The notes under the pieces were generated by a model, which was not told where the DNA came from, searched no databases, and saw only the letters and a list, made by a program, of their open reading frames with translations. Below, piece after piece: positions 14,604 to 26,000 of a DNA stretch of 64,000 nt; position 1 is the first letter of the stretch; each line of letters opens with the position of its first letter. The position numbers and the translations under genes are program-made. The stretch covers positions 233,672 to 297,671 of the forward strand of contig NZ_RJVG01000006.1 of the NCBI RefSeq assembly GCF_003752155.1, given 5' to 3'. The DNA is from Mobilisporobacter senegalensis. Lineage in GTDB: Bacteria > Bacillota > Clostridia > Lachnospirales > Lachnospiraceae.

Positions 14604-17600
14604 TTATTTCACTGTAATTATAGTCTTATAAGTTTTCTTTGAACCATTCCTCAATAAAATATTAGTAGTAATGGTTGCCTTTCCTTTCTTCTTGCCAGTA
14701 ATAACACCTTTTGATGACACAGCAGCAACTGATTTATTACTGGAGGTAAAGGTGATTTTTACTTCCTCTTTCCATCCATCCTTGATTGTTTTGCTAAATT
14801 TATTTACTTTTAATAACGTGCCTGGAAGAGTTATTTTAATCGTTGCAGTTTTCTCTTTTTTACTTCTAAGATATAAAGTCTTTTTACTTGCTGAAACATT
14901 ATCAACAGACATTTTTACCTTACTTAATAAGGTTGTAGTAATTGTGTTTGATGGCCTCTTCAATAATAATACATAATCTCCACCTTTTTTGATCTGTATT
15001 GTTATAAATCCATCTTTATCAATTATATAGCTGTTATTTGTCTGTTCTTCCAGCTTCTTTGACTTTTCATTAAACGCATAAAGATACAACTTACTTCCTG
15101 CTTTTAAACTATCTGAAGCAACATTGATTCTAAGCTTAGAAAAACCTATAAGATCATCTGTAGTGCTAAAGCTTAATACTAAACTGTTATTTATGGAATT
15201 ATTCTTATCTTTTTTCAATACACTCAACAATGTATTTTTATTTTCCGGTAATGATCTTGCTAATCCCAGTTGTAGTATCAGATTTAGATCGGATCTTGCT
15301 ATATCCTTATCGTCTAACTTAGCTCCATCAAGATTCCATGAATATAATTCTCTGCCTTTTATATCCTTAATTGATATTACAAAAACTGAATTGGCTTGAT
15401 TCAGGGCATTTATAATTTCTTTGTCTAAAATTAAATTCTTTATAGGCAGTGTTTCATTTTCAGGAAGCTGTATATCCAGTATAATATTTTTGATATCTCT
15501 CTTTTGGATGATTTCCATAATTTCTTTTTTCGTAATTTTTATGGTTAAATCAATCGGGATATCTTTAATAGAAATAGTACTGAACTCTCCTAGTAATTGA
15601 TTCTGTTGTTCTATTGTCCTATCTAAAACTTGTTCAGCAATATTTATGCCCAATAGAGTTTTATTTTTCTCTGCTTTAGAATCAGATATAGAACATGTTA
15701 TATTACTTTCGGATGAGAGTACTCTTCCATCCATATCAAGTGTAACTTTTAAGTTAAATATAACACCTCTTTGTTTATCCGTTACCATACTTTCTATTTC
15801 TATTATTCTAATGCCATCTTTCCACTTTATCATTGCTGTTGTAACTGCTCTTAAGTTCGTATCTTCATAAATAATCGACTTAGGAACATTGGAATTATTA
15901 TTATCCTGTGGGTCTGAGCCTGATCCGTTACCTGGATTTGTAGGATTATCTTTCTGTGTGACAAAGGATATTGAACCCGCGGCTGATCGATTTCCTGCTC
16001 CATCTAATGCAACAATAGTTACGGTATATTCTGTTCCTTGCCTTAAATTATTCAGACTTACTGTATTTGCAGTAACGACTTGGCTCCAGCCATCTTTATC
16101 CAAACTTACCTCATACCCTGCAACTCCTACATTATCTGTAGATTCATCCCAGCTTATTCTTGCTGTTGTCTTTGTGATGTCAAATACCAACAAATTGTCT
16201 GGTGTTGAAGGTTGTTCAGTATCCACCGGCTCTTCTGCTCTTTTCGTGGTAAATTCAGCAATACCCGGATCCGATTGATTTCCAGCTTCATCTAAGGCTT
16301 TAATAGAAACTGTGTATCCCGTTCCTTCTAGCAAATTGTTTAGGTAAATACTTGATCCGCTTACCACTTCAGTGTAATTGTTGAGTGTTATACTGGAACC
16401 ACTTATTACATCAATACTGTTATTAAGACCTATTCCGGCACCGCTTACTACCTGATTTGGATAATCTCCGGTGACACTGACTTCATATCCGATGACACCT
16501 ACATTGTCCGTAGATTCCTTCCACCTTACAGTTGCAGATGTTTCTGTGATGTCAGTTACTATAATATCCGTTGGTGCAGATGGTTTTTCTATATCATCTT
16601 CTTCGGGATCTTCTTCAATAATTCCATATAAATCGAAAGGCACCACTTTTAAGTCTTTCATATAAGCATCTGTTTGATAATTACGAAGACCAAACATGCC
16701 ATATTTATAGGCATTATCTTCTACCTCATAACATAAAGTTCCATCCAGTGAAACAGTGATCTTATTGCCATTCACTTTTACTTCTAATTCGTACCAGCGA
16801 TTATTTTCCATTACCTGCTTTTGATTCTTTATCTGCCTCCATCCATAATGAAGGTCACCTAATTCAACACCACTTGCACCTTCAATATCACTAAGATTGG
16901 AATTATAATTTACACCTGCTACAAATCCACGTAGATTATCAGCTCCGGTAGTAAAATCAGAGGCTCTGAATACAAAACCTGCATTGGATTTTACATTTTT
17001 CGTTGCAGATAGTTTGATTTTTGCAGAGAGAACATAATTGTCCCAGGTAGCATATCCATCTACCATCTTTAAGCCTTTCCCTTCAGGTATGAATAAAGTA
17101 TTGTCATTTACTGAAAAATCACCCTCAATAATGTTCCAGCCATTTAAACTGCCTTCTGCAAAATCTTCTTCATATAAAAACTTTTCAGTCACTATAATAT
17201 TGTCAAATACTCCACTTCCACCATTTGAGATAAAACCGGCTTTTCCCTGACTCAGGCTGTTGTCTTCCATATGTATCACACGTTTTCCATCGATTAATAC
17301 ATACAGATCGCTATTGATAGTACGCACAGTAACGTCATAGCTGTTATCCACTTGTAAATCATAGCTCTTTGATGCCAATAGCTTATCTTCTTTTCCTTGC
17401 TGGCTTAATAATAATTGCACTTTATTCTTAGTCTGATCTAAGACTGCCTTATATCCGGTAAATTTATCGTCTTTTAATTCAGCCCGGACTGCAATACCAG
17501 GAATAGCTCCCTCTTTTAAAGTAATATTAGATGATACCTGGTAATCATTCCAGCTTCCATTGCCGACCAGGATTGCTGAACCGGAAGCTGCTCCAGTTAA

Positions 17601-20600
17601 ACTGCCATTTTCAATTCTCCAGTCACCCAATGTCTGCCATTCATCCAGACGATCCTTTTCAAAATCAGACTGATATCTTGGTGCGGTAGAAACAACAACA
17701 TTATCAAAACCTCCTGTTGCCTTGAATCCTCTTAATGCAATTCCTCCACTATTATAATAGGAATCATATACATCAATTCTTGGAGTCGTTTCATCATCCA
17801 GATAAACACAAATTCTAGATCCAATTGCTGCAACTTTAAGCCGATGGATCGTTCCATAGGATTCTTTGCCAATAGTAACCCTTCCAAGTTGTTTCCAGCT
17901 TCCTCCATCCATTCTTCCCAGATTTATGAATCCATTTTCACCATCAATGCCGTAACCTGCATAATAGCCTTTGGCACCATCACTTCCTACACTCCACTCG
18001 GTACCTCTGAATACGAACCCAATATTACCATCGTAGATTGTGCTTGTTACAGAAACATCTGCCTCTAATACCAGGTCTTGTGCTTCTATCTCTCTTAATA
18101 TAACTTTATCTCCCAGATTGGCAGTTAACTCCAACATACCATTCTTTGTAGATGTTTTAATATCATCACCCATAGGTTCATAACGTCTTGTAAACGTATC
18201 TTCCGTATTAAAATGATCCACAAATTGAATATCCGCCTGCCCTTTCACTATAGTATCATTTTTCTTATAAGTTTCAGGGCTGATCACGATTTCTTCAAAT
18301 GTAGTATTCGTTAAAGCCTTTACTGCTACATTACCGGTAAATTTGCTATAATCATAGATATCTATCACTGGTTCCGGATCATTATCAGTAAATACCTTAA
18401 TATGATCATCAAATAAAGTAACTTTTACATAATGGCTGCCCATGGCTATTTCTTCTTTCCTGCCAAGTTCAGTACCGTCAAGTGTTGATAGAACTAATTT
18501 TGTTCCATTATCCTCCAGATGGACATAATAGCCATTCGTTCCGGTATAACGTGCAATGATACCTGTTCTATCCGTTAATTGACCTTCAACACTATAATTA
18601 TTATTTTCCATGACCATGATTTCTTTTGTTTCATTATTGACGGTGATATCCTTTACGTAATTATCTTGCGGATTTAAAATAATGGTTGGATTAACCGCAT
18701 ATCTTCCTTCATTATCACCATAAATACGCACACCATTAGGATTTGCAGCATTTTCCTTAACTTCGTAAGTTACAACCAGTTGATTATTACTTACTAAAGT
18801 ATTCTGAATTGCTTTCACCTGATCTTTTGCTGCATTTAAATTGATCAGATATCCATAATTACCTGCACTGGAACCACCATTTAATCCCTTTGGTAACGTT
18901 AAAGTTCCACGAATATCCCTTGGATTATCTTTAAGACCTACTGTTTCTACCTCAATACCATTGATACTGACTGTAACATCCGATGGTAATTCACTGCCTA
19001 TGGTAGTCTGGGCATTGGCTGAATTGTTTAAGGTGGCTCCTTTTAAAGAAGATGCCTCAGCAATGATTCTGAGTGAATTTAACCTGGTTATATCAAATTC
19101 ACTTGGTAATGTATATGTGAAATTTAATTTGCCTGCAGACTTCACTTCATTTTCTTTGACTTCACTTCGAAGTACCAGTGTATCTTCATCTACAGATTCA
19201 ATTCCTGTTAAACTCTTATTATCAGATACAATCACATTTACAAAGTTCTTGGCGATGGATTTTCCAGTTTCATCTTCAATCCATACTGTAATTGTTCCAA
19301 CACATTCTTCACCTGGAAGCTTAAATTTAATAGTATTGGATTCTCTTGTGTATGGTTTAAAATCAATATTAAAGGAACCTGAAAGGTTTGTTGTAATATT
19401 ATTACCATAGACATCCGTACCATCAAATCTCCATTTCACACTATGCTGCCCTGTCAGATTTTCTGGTGACCATCTCATTGTAATAACCGGTGCGGTATAA
19501 ATGGCACCTGGTTTCATTACTTTGGCAGGATCAACATCCAGACCTATATATTCTTCCTGTAATAAATCCTTAATAGACATATCACCGCCGTAAGCAATCT
19601 CTTCGTAACCAAATACTTTGACTCTTCTGTCATAAGTAAGGACACCATTTCTTTCATATTCAATATCATATGGTTCCGTATATACAAATCCACTTAACTT
19701 ATCATATTGCCTTTGAATGTCCGTCTGGTATTTGAAGCACCAGGAAACATCCCAGTCACCATCATAGGCTGCAACTCCGCCATATTCACTGTTTAAGAAA
19801 GGATCTCCATCATTTTTATATCCAAATTTATAATTGTAATTAGAACCTTCAAACGTATTTGTCACAAAACGGTCTACAAAGTCTTTGGAACTTGCATATC
19901 CCTTAGGATACATATGCCAGGTATTCAAATCACTTGGTTGGATGTGATCAAAATTACAAGGACTCATATCTTCTACCAAAATATTTGGATTGATCCCCTT
20001 AACTTTATCATACATGGCTCTGACCCATTCCAGTGTATTGAGCCCATCTCTGGCTTTTACTTCCTGTTTATTATTAAAATATGCCTCTTGTAATCCCCAT
20101 GTCTCATTAAATAGCATGATAGCTATTATAGATGGATGATTATAATTTTTATTGACCATACTCTCTAATGCATATTCGTAACAATCACGTCCCGGTGCAT
20201 CCGCTCCTTCACGTGTCGGACACATGGCTGTTGCATGAGGCATATCCTGCCATATAAACATTCCAAGTTTATCTGCCCAATAGTATTGAAGAGGATCTTC
20301 AATCTTTAAATGTTTACGGATCATATTAAATCCCAGGCTTCGCATTTTTTGTATGTCAAATTTCAAAGCGGCTTCACTAGGAGCTGTATAGACACCTTCC
20401 TGCCAGAAACCCTGGTCCAGAAGACCTGATAAATAAACTGGCTGATTGTTTAAATAAATATATTTTGCTCCTACTTTATCTGTATAGTAGCCGGTTGATA
20501 TTTTTCGCTGTCCAAAATAAGTAGAAACCTTATCTAAAACTATACCAGCTGAATTCTTAAGGATAAACGTTCCTTCATAGAGATTGGGTTCGTTATAATC

Positions 20601-22841
20601 CCACAATTTTTGATTTTCAATATGTATTGGATCAAGAGCTACAACAGACCCATCTGCTTTTATATTTATTGTCTGCTCTCCGCGAAAGACAGAACCTGTT
20701 TCAATATCTTTTTCTAACTCCTGATCATATAATATACTCTTAAAATCATATTCAACTGTAAATTCCTCATTCTCAGCGTTATTAATTTTAAGATTGAACT
20801 GCACCGTTCTATTATCAATATCAGGGTTTGCATGTGCATATTCAATTGTAGTCTTACTCTTTCTTCCTTCCAGGTAAACACTTTGCCAGATACCACTTGT
20901 ATGAGTATAACCGCAAGGTGCATTCCACCCCTGTTTTCCCACTAAAGCGGGATAACTATTATCTCCATATGAAGATTTATCTTCAACCCATAATGTAATA
21001 ATATTGGTTGCATCAAGATTAATATACTTGCTTATATCCATTTCAAATGCAGTATATCCCCCTTCATGTACACCAACTTCCTGACCATTTACCCATAGCT
21101 TACATTTCCAATCGACTGCACCAAACTTAAGTATTACTTGTTTTCCTTCCCAGTCCCTTCTATTCAGTGTGATTTCTTTCTGATACCATGCCTGGCCGCG
21201 ATAAGATGTATCTGTAATTCCGCTATATGGAGATTCCCAACAAAATGGTACATTGATCTCCCTTGAAAATTCCTTTTCAACACTATACCAGTTCTCTGCC
21301 TGACCCACTTCAGCCGGATCAAATTCAAAATTCCATAACCCATTTAGGCTAAGCCAATTATCATCTGCTCCCGACCCATCTTTTCTGGACCATTCAGGAT
21401 TTGGAAATTCCGGTCTGTCACTATATGTCTTATTATTGGTAATGACAGAAAAAATACCCTCTGCTCCTTTTGTTTTGACTGTAACATTACCGGATGAAAC
21501 TTTAAGCCTGTATCTTCCGATCCTAAGGTTATCTGGTACTTCAACCGTTATCCTATTCTCTGTAATCTCTTTCACAGTTAACATAACACGATTCACAAGT
21601 ACACTTCCGGAGGAGGATATTACTTCCACTTTTATATCATTTTCTTCACTAAATCCTGCTCCTAAGATATCCATTGTTCCAGATAAGCCATCATCAATAT
21701 TAAGAACTGCCCCGGTTGTATCTATGGAATTTACAATTGCTCCTTTATAAGTATTTGGCAGATAGAACACTTCATCAGGAATCTTTTCTTTTTCACCTGT
21801 TGCATCTCCTTTGTTTGCCTTCATACTCCAAAGCAGCTCTACATGGGAACCACCATCCCACTCAAAATAGTCAAATTTAAAAGGGTATGCTTCTCCGGCA
21901 TTTAAATATACTTCCGAACTTTGCTGCCATTTGTCCCATTCATTTTTCCACCAGCTTAATATCTGTTTCCCATCCAGGGATATCTTAATTCCATTATCTG
22001 AGTATACATGAAATGTATAGTAGCCATCTGCAGGTGCAACCAGATTAGCAGTCCATCTGACGCCTGCTTTATCTTTCACTCCTGTTTGCTCCAATAATAT
22101 ATTTTCCATGGAATTATAATAAATATTATCATCTACACAAGTAGTCATTAATTCGCCAAATGCTATTACATCCATTTTCCCTGTTGTTCCGGATGGTGCA
22201 AGCCGATAATATTCTCCCTGTAAGCCATTGTATTCCGTCTTTAAAGGTTCCGGTTCTACAACAACAGGATCCGGTTGATAAAATGCTTCTTGAGGTATAA
22301 TTGTCTTTGTACTGATACTTACGTCATTAGACCAGCTAAGAGTAGCACATTGTCCCCCTGTATATTGCATGTAATCAAAGCGAAAGTCATACTCTTCTCC
22401 TTGCTCTAAATAAATTTTCTCACTGGTCTGTTCCTCTTCCCAGGACACTTTCCAATAATCAATTATCACATTTCCATCAATCCAAAGTTTTGAACCATCA
22501 TCTGTAAATGTGTAAAATGTGTAATAACCTGTTTCAGGAACGACCAGTTTACCGGACCATCTTATTCCCACATGATTCGATTGCCCTGCTTGCTCTTTCA
22601 ATACAGTGGCTAAATTATTATTTCCCAAAGGATAATTGATATTTCCTTCTGTCTTTTCATTCGTTTTTTCTTCTAATGTTAAATCTGCTACATCTAAACG
22701 ATAATACTCCGCCCTTAATCCAGGCTCTGTTACAGATTCAACCATAGTTTTATCTTCCTGTGCATTTACCACCTGAGGTGCCATTATCGTATTTAAAATC
22801 AATACGACCACTAACAATGCACTAAAGACCCTATGCTTCAT
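14604..22841 (-). CDS. Giant secreted multi-domain glycoside hydrolase family 2 protein
   Basis: This is a 2745-residue extracellular enzyme. The layout starts with a signal peptide (1-28), two PA14 carbohydrate-binding domains (about 40-190 and 205-360) and an Ig/TIG-like module (370-465). A complete GH2 unit follows (about 490-1130), with acid/base Glu913 in FNETWG and nucleophile Glu1019 in NSEYGG. Next come beta-sandwich modules and about four concanavalin-like jelly rolls (1400-2070, CBM66/laminin-G-like). Fibronectin III repeats (about 2080-2290), a module of about 315 residues shared with the GH43 protein next door, and a terminal Big_2-like domain complete it. ATG 22841 follows AAGGAGG. 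The exact glycosidic substrate is not readable; neighbours suggest arabinose- or galactose-containing plant polysaccharide. Confidence 0.93.
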   Translation of the reverse strand: MKHRVFSALLVVVLILNTIMAPQVVNAQEDKTMVESVTEPGLRAEYYRLDVADLTLEEKTNEKTEGNINYPLGNNNLATVLKEQAGQSNHVGIRWSGKLVVPETGYYTFYTFTDDGSKLWIDGNVIIDYWKVSWEEEQTSEKIYLEQGEEYDFRFDYMQYTGGQCATLSWSNDVSISTKTIIPQEAFYQPDPVVVEPEPLKTEYNGLQGEYYRLAPSGTTGKMDVIAFGELMTTCVDDNIYYNSMENILLEQTGVKDKAGVRWTANLVAPADGYYTFHVYSDNGIKISLDGKQILSWWKNEWDKWQQSSEVYLNAGEAYPFKFDYFEWDGGSHVELLWSMKANKGDATGEKEKIPDEVFYLPNTYKGAIVNSIDTTGAVLNIDDGLSGTMDILGAGFSEENDIKVEVISSSGSVLVNRVMLTVKEITENRITVEVPDNLRIGRYRLKVSSGNVTVKTKGAEGIFSVITNNKTYSDRPEFPNPEWSRKDGSGADDNWLSLNGLWNFEFDPAEVGQAENWYSVEKEFSREINVPFCWESPYSGITDTSYRGQAWYQKEITLNRRDWEGKQVILKFGAVDWKCKLWVNGQEVGVHEGGYTAFEMDISKYINLDATNIITLWVEDKSSYGDNSYPALVGKQGWNAPCGYTHTSGIWQSVYLEGRKSKTTIEYAHANPDIDNRTVQFNLKINNAENEEFTVEYDFKSILYDQELEKDIETGSVFRGEQTINIKADGSVVALDPIHIENQKLWDYNEPNLYEGTFILKNSAGIVLDKVSTYFGQRKISTGYYTDKVGAKYIYLNNQPVYLSGLLDQGFWQEGVYTAPSEAALKFDIQKMRSLGFNMIRKHLKIEDPLQYYWADKLGMFIWQDMPHATAMCPTREGADAPGRDCYEYALESMVNKNYNHPSIIAIMLFNETWGLQEAYFNNKQEVKARDGLNTLEWVRAMYDKVKGINPNILVEDMSPCNFDHIQPSDLNTWHMYPKGYASSKDFVDRFVTNTFEGSNYNYKFGYKNDGDPFLNSEYGGVAAYDGDWDVSWCFKYQTDIQRQYDKLSGFVYTEPYDIEYERNGVLTYDRRVKVFGYEEIAYGGDMSIKDLLQEEYIGLDVDPAKVMKPGAIYTAPVITMRWSPENLTGQHSVKWRFDGTDVYGNNITTNLSGSFNIDFKPYTRESNTIKFKLPGEECVGTITVWIEDETGKSIAKNFVNVIVSDNKSLTGIESVDEDTLVLRSEVKENEVKSAGKLNFTYTLPSEFDITRLNSLRIIAEASSLKGATLNNSANAQTTIGSELPSDVTVSINGIEVETVGLKDNPRDIRGTLTLPKGLNGGSSAGNYGYLINLNAAKDQVKAIQNTLVSNNQLVVTYEVKENAANPNGVRIYGDNEGRYAVNPTIILNPQDNYVKDITVNNETKEIMVMENNNYSVEGQLTDRTGIIARYTGTNGYYVHLEDNGTKLVLSTLDGTELGRKEEIAMGSHYVKVTLFDDHIKVFTDNDPEPVIDIYDYSKFTGNVAVKALTNTTFEEIVISPETYKKNDTIVKGQADIQFVDHFNTEDTFTRRYEPMGDDIKTSTKNGMLELTANLGDKVILREIEAQDLVLEADVSVTSTIYDGNIGFVFRGTEWSVGSDGAKGYYAGYGIDGENGFINLGRMDGGSWKQLGRVTIGKESYGTIHRLKVAAIGSRICVYLDDETTPRIDVYDSYYNSGGIALRGFKATGGFDNVVVSTAPRYQSDFEKDRLDEWQTLGDWRIENGSLTGAASGSAILVGNGSWNDYQVSSNITLKEGAIPGIAVRAELKDDKFTGYKAVLDQTKNKVQLLLSQQGKEDKLLASKSYDLQVDNSYDVTVRTINSDLYVLIDGKRVIHMEDNSLSQGKAGFISNGGSGVFDNIIVTEKFLYEEDFAEGSLNGWNIIEGDFSVNDNTLFIPEGKGLKMVDGYATWDNYVLSAKIKLSATKNVKSNAGFVFRASDFTTGADNLRGFVAGVNYNSNLSDIEGASGVELGDLHYGWRQIKNQKQVMENNRWYELEVKVNGNKITVSLDGTLCYEVEDNAYKYGMFGLRNYQTDAYMKDLKVVPFDLYGIIEEDPEEDDIEKPSAPTDIIVTDITETSATVRWKESTDNVGVIGYEVSVTGDYPNQVVSGAGIGLNNSIDVISGSSITLNNYTEVVSGSSIYLNNLLEGTGYTVSIKALDEAGNQSDPGIAEFTTKRAEEPVDTEQPSTPDNLLVFDITKTTARISWDESTDNVGVAGYEVSLDKDGWSQVVTANTVSLNNLRQGTEYTVTIVALDGAGNRSAAGSISFVTQKDNPTNPGNGSGSDPQDNNNSNVPKSIIYEDTNLRAVTTAMIKWKDGIRIIEIESMVTDKQRGVIFNLKVTLDMDGRVLSSESNITCSISDSKAEKNKTLLGINIAEQVLDRTIEQQNQLLGEFSTISIKDIPIDLTIKITKKEIMEIIQKRDIKNIILDIQLPENETLPIKNLILDKEIINALNQANSVFVISIKDIKGRELYSWNLDGAKLDDKDIARSDLNLILQLGLARSLPENKNTLLSVLKKDKNNSINNSLVLSFSTTDDLIGFSKLRINVASDSLKAGSKLYLYAFNEKSKKLEEQTNNSYIIDKDGFITIQIKKGGDYVLLLKRPSNTITTTLLSKVKMSVDNVSASKKTLYLRSKKEKTATIKITLPGTLLKVNKFSKTIKDGWKEEVKITFTSSNKSVAAVSSKGVITGKKKGKATITTNILLRNGSKKTYKTIITVK
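16331..16456 (-). repeat. 42-bp unit repeated three times inside a fibronectin III domain
   Basis: The unit recurs at spacing 42 (CCGCTTACCACTTC at 16357, CCACTTATTACATC at 16399, CCGCTTACTACCTG at 16441). It encodes VVSGAGIGLNNSID, then VISGSSITLNNYTE, then VVSGSSIYLNNLLE. The paralogous FN3 domains in the GH43 protein carry only one such strand, so this copy has undergone in-frame tandem expansion of a single surface strand-loop. Confidence 0.85.
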
Positions 22842-22980
22842 TTTTTTCCTCCTTCTTCTTTTTTACCTGATAGAGATTTCCTCTATCATTTTCATTATAA
22901 ACCCTTGGTAAATTTTGTATTTACAATAATGAAACAAGATTTTATATTTATTTAACATATTTTTACAATTTATAGAACGT

Positions 22981-23026
22981 AAAAAATTGCAGCACCATCA
23001 GCGAATGGATAATGCCACAATTTTTT
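22981..23026 (-). terminator. Terminator after the GH43 gene
   Basis: AAAAAATTGCAGCA and TGCCACAATTTTTT form an A/T-ended stem downstream of the GH43 stop codon, followed on the minus strand by a T run. The remaining 140 bp before the GH2 start contain a TATAAT about 60 bp from its ATG, so GH2 may have its own promoter. Confidence 0.6.
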
Positions 23027-23071
23027 ATTTACAACTATGCTTTATTTATTTATTACAGTTAAGTTAATATT

Positions 23072-26000
23072 TTATTTACCTTTACTAATATTACCCTTTG
23101 CTAAAGCTTTCATAACATCTTTAGAAGGTTCCTTTGGAAGCAAGACATAATCAGAGCCTTTATTTACTTCTAAAGTAATATATCCATCTTTCCCAACTTT
23201 ATAACTATTATTTGGTAGTTCTTCTAATTTCTTAATCTTGTGATTGTAGGAATAAAGATATACTTTACTACTTGGCTTAATATAACTATCTGTTAAAGCA
23301 TAAATTCTTACTTTAGCTGGAACTGGAAATTCTTCTTTATGATTAAAGGTAAGCACTACGCTTTTTGGTACAGAATTATTCTTATCTTTTTGTATTACTT
23401 TAACAATAAAATCCTTTTCTCTTAATTTTGATTTAGTTGGGGCTATTTGTAATGCCAGGTTAAGATCTGTTACTAAGCTCTTTGAAGCATTTAATGAAGA
23501 TCCATCTATACTTATAGAATACAATTCTTTTCCCTTTGTATCTTCCAGGGATACTATTATTGATGTTTTATCTTTCTTGGCTGCCTCCAGAATCTCTTTG
23601 CTTAATATGAGTTTATGAATAGTCAAAAAGCTATTCTCTGGAATTTCCACATTAAAAATAATGTTTTTAATATTATCCTTATAAATTAATTCTATTGCTT
23701 CTTTCTTAGAAATATTTATTGTTACTTCAAATGGAATCTCTTTTAACGTAACTTTTGTTGCATCTTTTATCACTTCACTTAATTGTTCAGCCATCTTTGC
23801 TAAGATTTCCTCTTCCATTTTTACTCTTAGGCTGGCTTTCTCTTTCTCCAGATTAGTTACTGACTTTTCAAAAGAAATATCCATGATAGATAATATAATT
23901 TTCCCGTCTGCCCCAATTGTTATTTTAGTTGTAATTTTAGTTCCTATTACTTTGTCTGTAACAACACTTTCTATCTCTGTTACCTTGCTTCCACCTTCTT
24001 GGATTTTAACAATTATTGTGGTGACGATTTTTGTATTATTATCTTCTTTCGTTATAGTCCTGGAAGTATTGGTATTACTATTATTATTACCATGATCAAC
24101 TGGGTCAGTAGGATAACTTGGTATACTGGCATTCTTTGTAATAAAGGAGAGGATACCTGGATCCGATTGATTTCCTGCTGCATCCATTGCAATAATTGTA
24201 GCGGTATATTTGGCACCAGCACCCAAACCATTCAATTGTATGCTTGCACCGCTTACTATATGAATCTGATTATCTTTATCTAAACTTACTTGATAACTGG
24301 TAACACCTACATTATCCGTTGATTCATCCCATGTTAATAAAGCTGTAGTCTCTTCAATATTTGAAGCTATAATATTATCTGGAATTGAAGGTTTCTCACG
24401 ATCAATTAGAGCCCCATTTTTTGCTGTAGTAAATGTTATTATTCCAGGCTCTGATTGATTTCCTGCTTCATCTACGGCAATAATTGAAGCCGTATATTCT
24501 GTATCTTCAAATAAATTTATTAATTGAATACTTGAGCCGCTTACCACCCGAATCTGATCATCTTTATCCAAAGTTACCATATATCCTATGACACCTACGT
24601 TATCCGTTGAATCGTTCCATGATAATGTTCCTTGAGCAGCTCCAATATTCGTTACTATAATATTGGTTGGAGTTGATGGTTTTTGGGCATCTGGCTCTGA
24701 CGTATTTATTTCAAATTCAGGAATCAAAGTTACTCTGTTACGAGGCATAATGAATGTAATTACTTCATTTATGGTATCTTCTTCACTTAATGTAACACCT
24801 TTGGCATTCCATTTTATGAACTTCATTCCAGTTGGAGCAATTGCTGTAACAGTTATTTCTTTTCCTATTTCATATCTATTATCAGGAGCTGCATCCTTTA
24901 CAGAAGAATTTTCTACCGTTAATAAAGTATTTGCTGATAATTCATCCATAGCTGTCTTCAGGGATAAATATCGAATAGATAAAGCTAAATCAGAAGGATT
25001 TTCTTTTCTGGCAGTTTCTAAAGATGATGCAAATAATGTCCAGCTGTCTATTGAATATAAACTTTCTTCTTTTTCCTGTGCTTCATTAATTAAAGTATTC
25101 AGTTCTGCCTGAGTTCTTTTTGTTTTCTCTTCTGGAGGTTGATGTGCTTCCTGTACCCCAATATAATCAATATAAATATCACCACTTACATCTTCATTTT
25201 TTATAAATGTAATTTCATTACTACCTCCATTTAAAGTAACTCGATTACATGAATACATCCAATGCTGCCAATCTGTTTCTGTTTTATCAAAGCCTACTAC
25301 AGCTGTTCTTATTCCATTAACATTAAGTACTAACGTACCTTTCTTTGGTGTAATATCAGGTATTTCAGCTTCCCATTCACCTCTGGGATCCGTATTGCTA
25401 ATTGAAGCTTTTACACCATTGGCATAACGAACACGGATAAAATAATCACCAGCATTCTCTACATTCACATTGAATGTAACTTTAGCTCCATTTATTGCTG
25501 GAATTTTTACATATCCAGATCCTTGGAAACCCTTACTAAAATAGTCTTTGGAAGCTCCACCTTCATTCACTGCTGCCTCTGACTGGTATATTAATCCAAG
25601 CCCAGGATCCCCTGATGGCAAATTAATGAATTCATATGGAGAAACTGGTGTACCAAAGTTTGGTGTACCCTCTTCATTAAATGTAAATTGTTTGATACTT
25701 ACTTGTCTCCAGGCATTATTATTGGTCGGATATACTTTTGAATGAAAAGCCATCCAATTCTCTGTTCCATCTGCCGACTTAAAGAAAGAAGCACGAGCCG
25801 GACCATATACTTCCTTTGTTCCATGAAATACATCCTGTTTACTAGACCAATTGTCTGGATTTAATATATCTTCTTTTGTATTATCAAAAGTATACATACC
25901 TAAATGATATCCTGTTGATTTAAAATTGCCATGGGATACAGTAATAAATAATCTATCACCATTTACAATTGCCCTGGGTCCCTCTCCTCCATCTGGTGGC

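Noticed and set aside
14661..22750. Many open frames on the plus strand opposite the giant GH2 gene
   Set aside because: They are short, lack ribosome binding sites and families, and mirror the codon bias of the real minus-strand gene.
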